DNA from: Scytonema sp. UIC 10036
GTDB taxonomy: Bacteria > Cyanobacteriota > Cyanobacteriia > Cyanobacteriales > Nostocaceae
Length of the DNA: 64,000 bases
Direction: 5' to 3'
Assembly (NCBI RefSeq): GCF_009725235.1
Contig: NZ_WJFC01000039.1
Location: forward strand, 14,446 to 78,445
Part shown: positions 62,767-64,000 of the stretch, in pieces
Position numbering within the stretch: position 1 is the stretch's first letter
Layout of the letters: every line of letters starts with the position of its first letter
Made by a program: the position numbers and the translations under genes
Notes under the pieces: model-generated
The model's input: only the letters and a program-made list of their open reading frames with translations
Told to the model about the DNA's origin: nothing
The model's database searches: none

Positions 62767-63921
62767 CTAGAAAAGATTCTTCAGAAAACCTAACAGCTTT
62801 TGAAAAACAGAAAATGAAGGTTTCTTGATTACTCTACCTCGATTTAAGTCCGATAGGGAAGGAAATGCGGCACATTGAGAGTAGGGACTTTGTCGCAATA
62901 CTTGGGCTAGAGCATTATTGTTTTCTCGCAAACCTTCATAGAAAAAAAAGATTTCCCCTAAAATACCAAGAGTACGGTTGTACTGAATACTTTGTAACAA
63001 GTACTCCTGGCTCATGCGGTAAGAACCTACTTTCATGAGAATCCCTGGTGCTAATCTTGGCAGTGTAGCGTCCGTGAACTGCTCGGTGACTAGTGTATCA
63101 ACAATTCCTTTGTATGCAGCAAAATCTCGTCGATAAATTTGCGGATGAATAATATCTACTAACCCCTTTTCCATCCACGTAGGAGAGTCCTGTAGGTATT
63201 CTTTATACGCCCAGTCATAAATATTAGGAGCAATAGATACTACTAGGTTGGGATTGACAGCTTTTACTTCTTGATACAGCTGAGTTAGAAATGCCGTCAG
63301 AATATCAGCACGCCAGCGCAGCCATTGTTTGTCCTTGGGGTTTTGTGGAGGTTCTTCCCCAAACTGCTGACGGTACATATATCTAGTATTAAGGTCGTAA
63401 CCACCTTCACTAGGCAAAGCAGGAAAGCGATCGTCACCTTGGATACCGTCTACTGCATAATTTTTAACGATTTCCAACACTAAGCTTAACATAAAACCTT
63501 GAACTTCCGGGTCAAGAGCGTTTAGCCACTCAAAACCGTTTTTTTTCAGTAAATTGCCTTCACTGTCAATCGCCGCCCATTCAGGTTTTTTTGCTAAGAG
63601 TAGTCCACCATTCAAATTGTAGGAACTAGCAAACCCATATTCTAACCAAGGAATCACCTTTAGCCCTACTCGTTGCGCCTCAACAATTAATTCTGCCAAA
63701 GGATCGCGCTCAGTAAAAAGCGGGTGAATGTCTGTACCAAAGGTTTGTTGCATGACTTGACTCGGATATATTGTTGTTCCCCTAGTCCAAACTACGGGAA
63801 AAACAACATTAAATCCTGTCTCAGCAAGAAATTGCATCGCTTCTGCAATGTTTTGCTGTGAATCAAGAACTTTGCTATCAGTAGTGGTAAGCCAAACGCC
63901 TCGTATTTCTACACTTGTCAT
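62767..63921 (-). CDS. GHL10 (DUF187) family glycoside-hydrolase-like protein
   Basis: 384 residues. SVEIRGVWLTTTDSKVLDSQ, GFNVVFPVVWTRGTTIYPSQ, VIPWLEYGF and DGIQGDDRFPALPSEGG are characteristic of the GHL10 (DUF187) family, whose members process extracellular glycans. There is no signal peptide here, which is unusual for a secreted enzyme, so it is cytoplasmic or exported by another route. First gene of the operon with the DUF2358 and kinase-like genes. Confidence 0.82.
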   Translation of the reverse strand: MTSVEIRGVWLTTTDSKVLDSQQNIAEAMQFLAETGFNVVFPVVWTRGTTIYPSQVMQQTFGTDIHPLFTERDPLAELIVEAQRVGLKVIPWLEYGFASSYNLNGGLLLAKKPEWAAIDSEGNLLKKNGFEWLNALDPEVQGFMLSLVLEIVKNYAVDGIQGDDRFPALPSEGGYDLNTRYMYRQQFGEEPPQNPKDKQWLRWRADILTAFLTQLYQEVKAVNPNLVVSIAPNIYDWAYKEYLQDSPTWMEKGLVDIIHPQIYRRDFAAYKGIVDTLVTEQFTDATLPRLAPGILMKVGSYRMSQEYLLQSIQYNRTLGILGEIFFFYEGLRENNNALAQVLRQSPYSQCAAFPSLSDLNRGRVIKKPSFSVFQKLLGFLKNLF

Positions 63922-64000
63922 TTATTAGTTGTTAGTTGTTAGTTGTTAGTTGTTAGTTGTTAGTTGTTAGTTGTTAGTTGTTAGTTGTTAGTTGTTAGTT
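63921..64000. repeat. STRR array (TTAGTTG heptamers) continuing past the window end
   Basis: Eleven nearly perfect ttagttg units run from the start of the GHL10 gene to the last base, so the array is longer than seen here. Confidence 0.92.

Noticed and set aside
63921..64000. Tandem repeats that resemble the start of a CRISPR array
   Set aside because: Units are 7 bp with no spacers, which is STRR structure and not a CRISPR repeat-spacer pattern. The same applies to other arrays in the window.
1..64000. tRNA, rRNA, tmRNA, RNase P and riboswitches
   Set aside because: I looked for the common conserved segments in intergenic regions and saw none. A covariance-model search would be decisive.

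Overview
The window looks like a chromosome segment of a filamentous, probably heterocyst-forming cyanobacterium (Nostocales; the Scytonema/Tolypothrix/Calothrix/Nostoc kind is my inference). The reasons are the psbD-psbC photosystem II operon, ycf4, ldpA, a Ycf45/R3H ATPase, a carotenoid oxygenase, a beta-glucosyl-diacylglycerol synthase, many HIP1 octamers (gcgatcgc), and abundant 7-bp short tandemly repeated repeats (STRRs) between genes. No rRNA, tRNA or CRISPR array was found.

Layout. 1-27868 is mainly housekeeping: a P-loop/phosphotransacetylase-like protein (cut by the window edge), an EbsA-like protein, mgdA, a Nif3-like protein, small hypotheticals, a beta-CASP-like hydrolase, a 40-aa NdhP-like membrane protein, Ap4A phosphorylase, recN, an ABC1/UbiB kinase, the Ycf45-type ATPase with ldpA, three paralogous REC proteins with different outputs (histidine kinase, GGDEF, GGDEF-EAL), lepB, pyrC, tsaE, yvcK and ruvC. 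27878-41231 is an accessory island of conflict/defence genes. It holds three proteins sharing one N-terminal adaptor-like domain: one ending in a truncated formylglycine-generating-enzyme (FGE) domain, one NACHT-HEAT protein, and one truncated P-loop protein. It also holds an ISL3-type transposase and a four-helix-bundle gene enclosed by 89-bp inverted repeats, an antitoxin/nucleotidyltransferase pair with a broken duplicate, a DUF433/DUF5615 toxin-antitoxin pair, an AAA ATPase + TOPRIM-like pair with an orphan fragment, several coding remnants, and a Schlafen/AlbA_2-type regulator. 41827-64000 returns to core and lineage genes: a GH13 + LLM-oxidoreductase pair, aspartoacylase-like protein, histidine kinase, Spo0M, psbDC divergent from ycf4, two lipoprotein cyclophilins, a ketoacyl synthase, a BT1-type transporter, a carotenoid oxygenase, and a tight operon of GHL10 hydrolase, DUF2358 protein and phytol/polyprenol kinase-like protein.

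The most interesting points are: (1) the island with three genes that share an effector-associated-type N-terminal domain (sequence motif GKxNxxIGQ...YxGxxAExIR); (2) at least two families of small non-autonomous repeats, one showing 10-12 bp flanking direct duplications and one copy supplying the stop codon of a transporter gene; (3) STRR hairpins lying in frame inside two conserved genes (ldpA and a histidine kinase), so that 7-bp DNA repeats are translated. All functional names come from motif recognition by eye; no database search was run.
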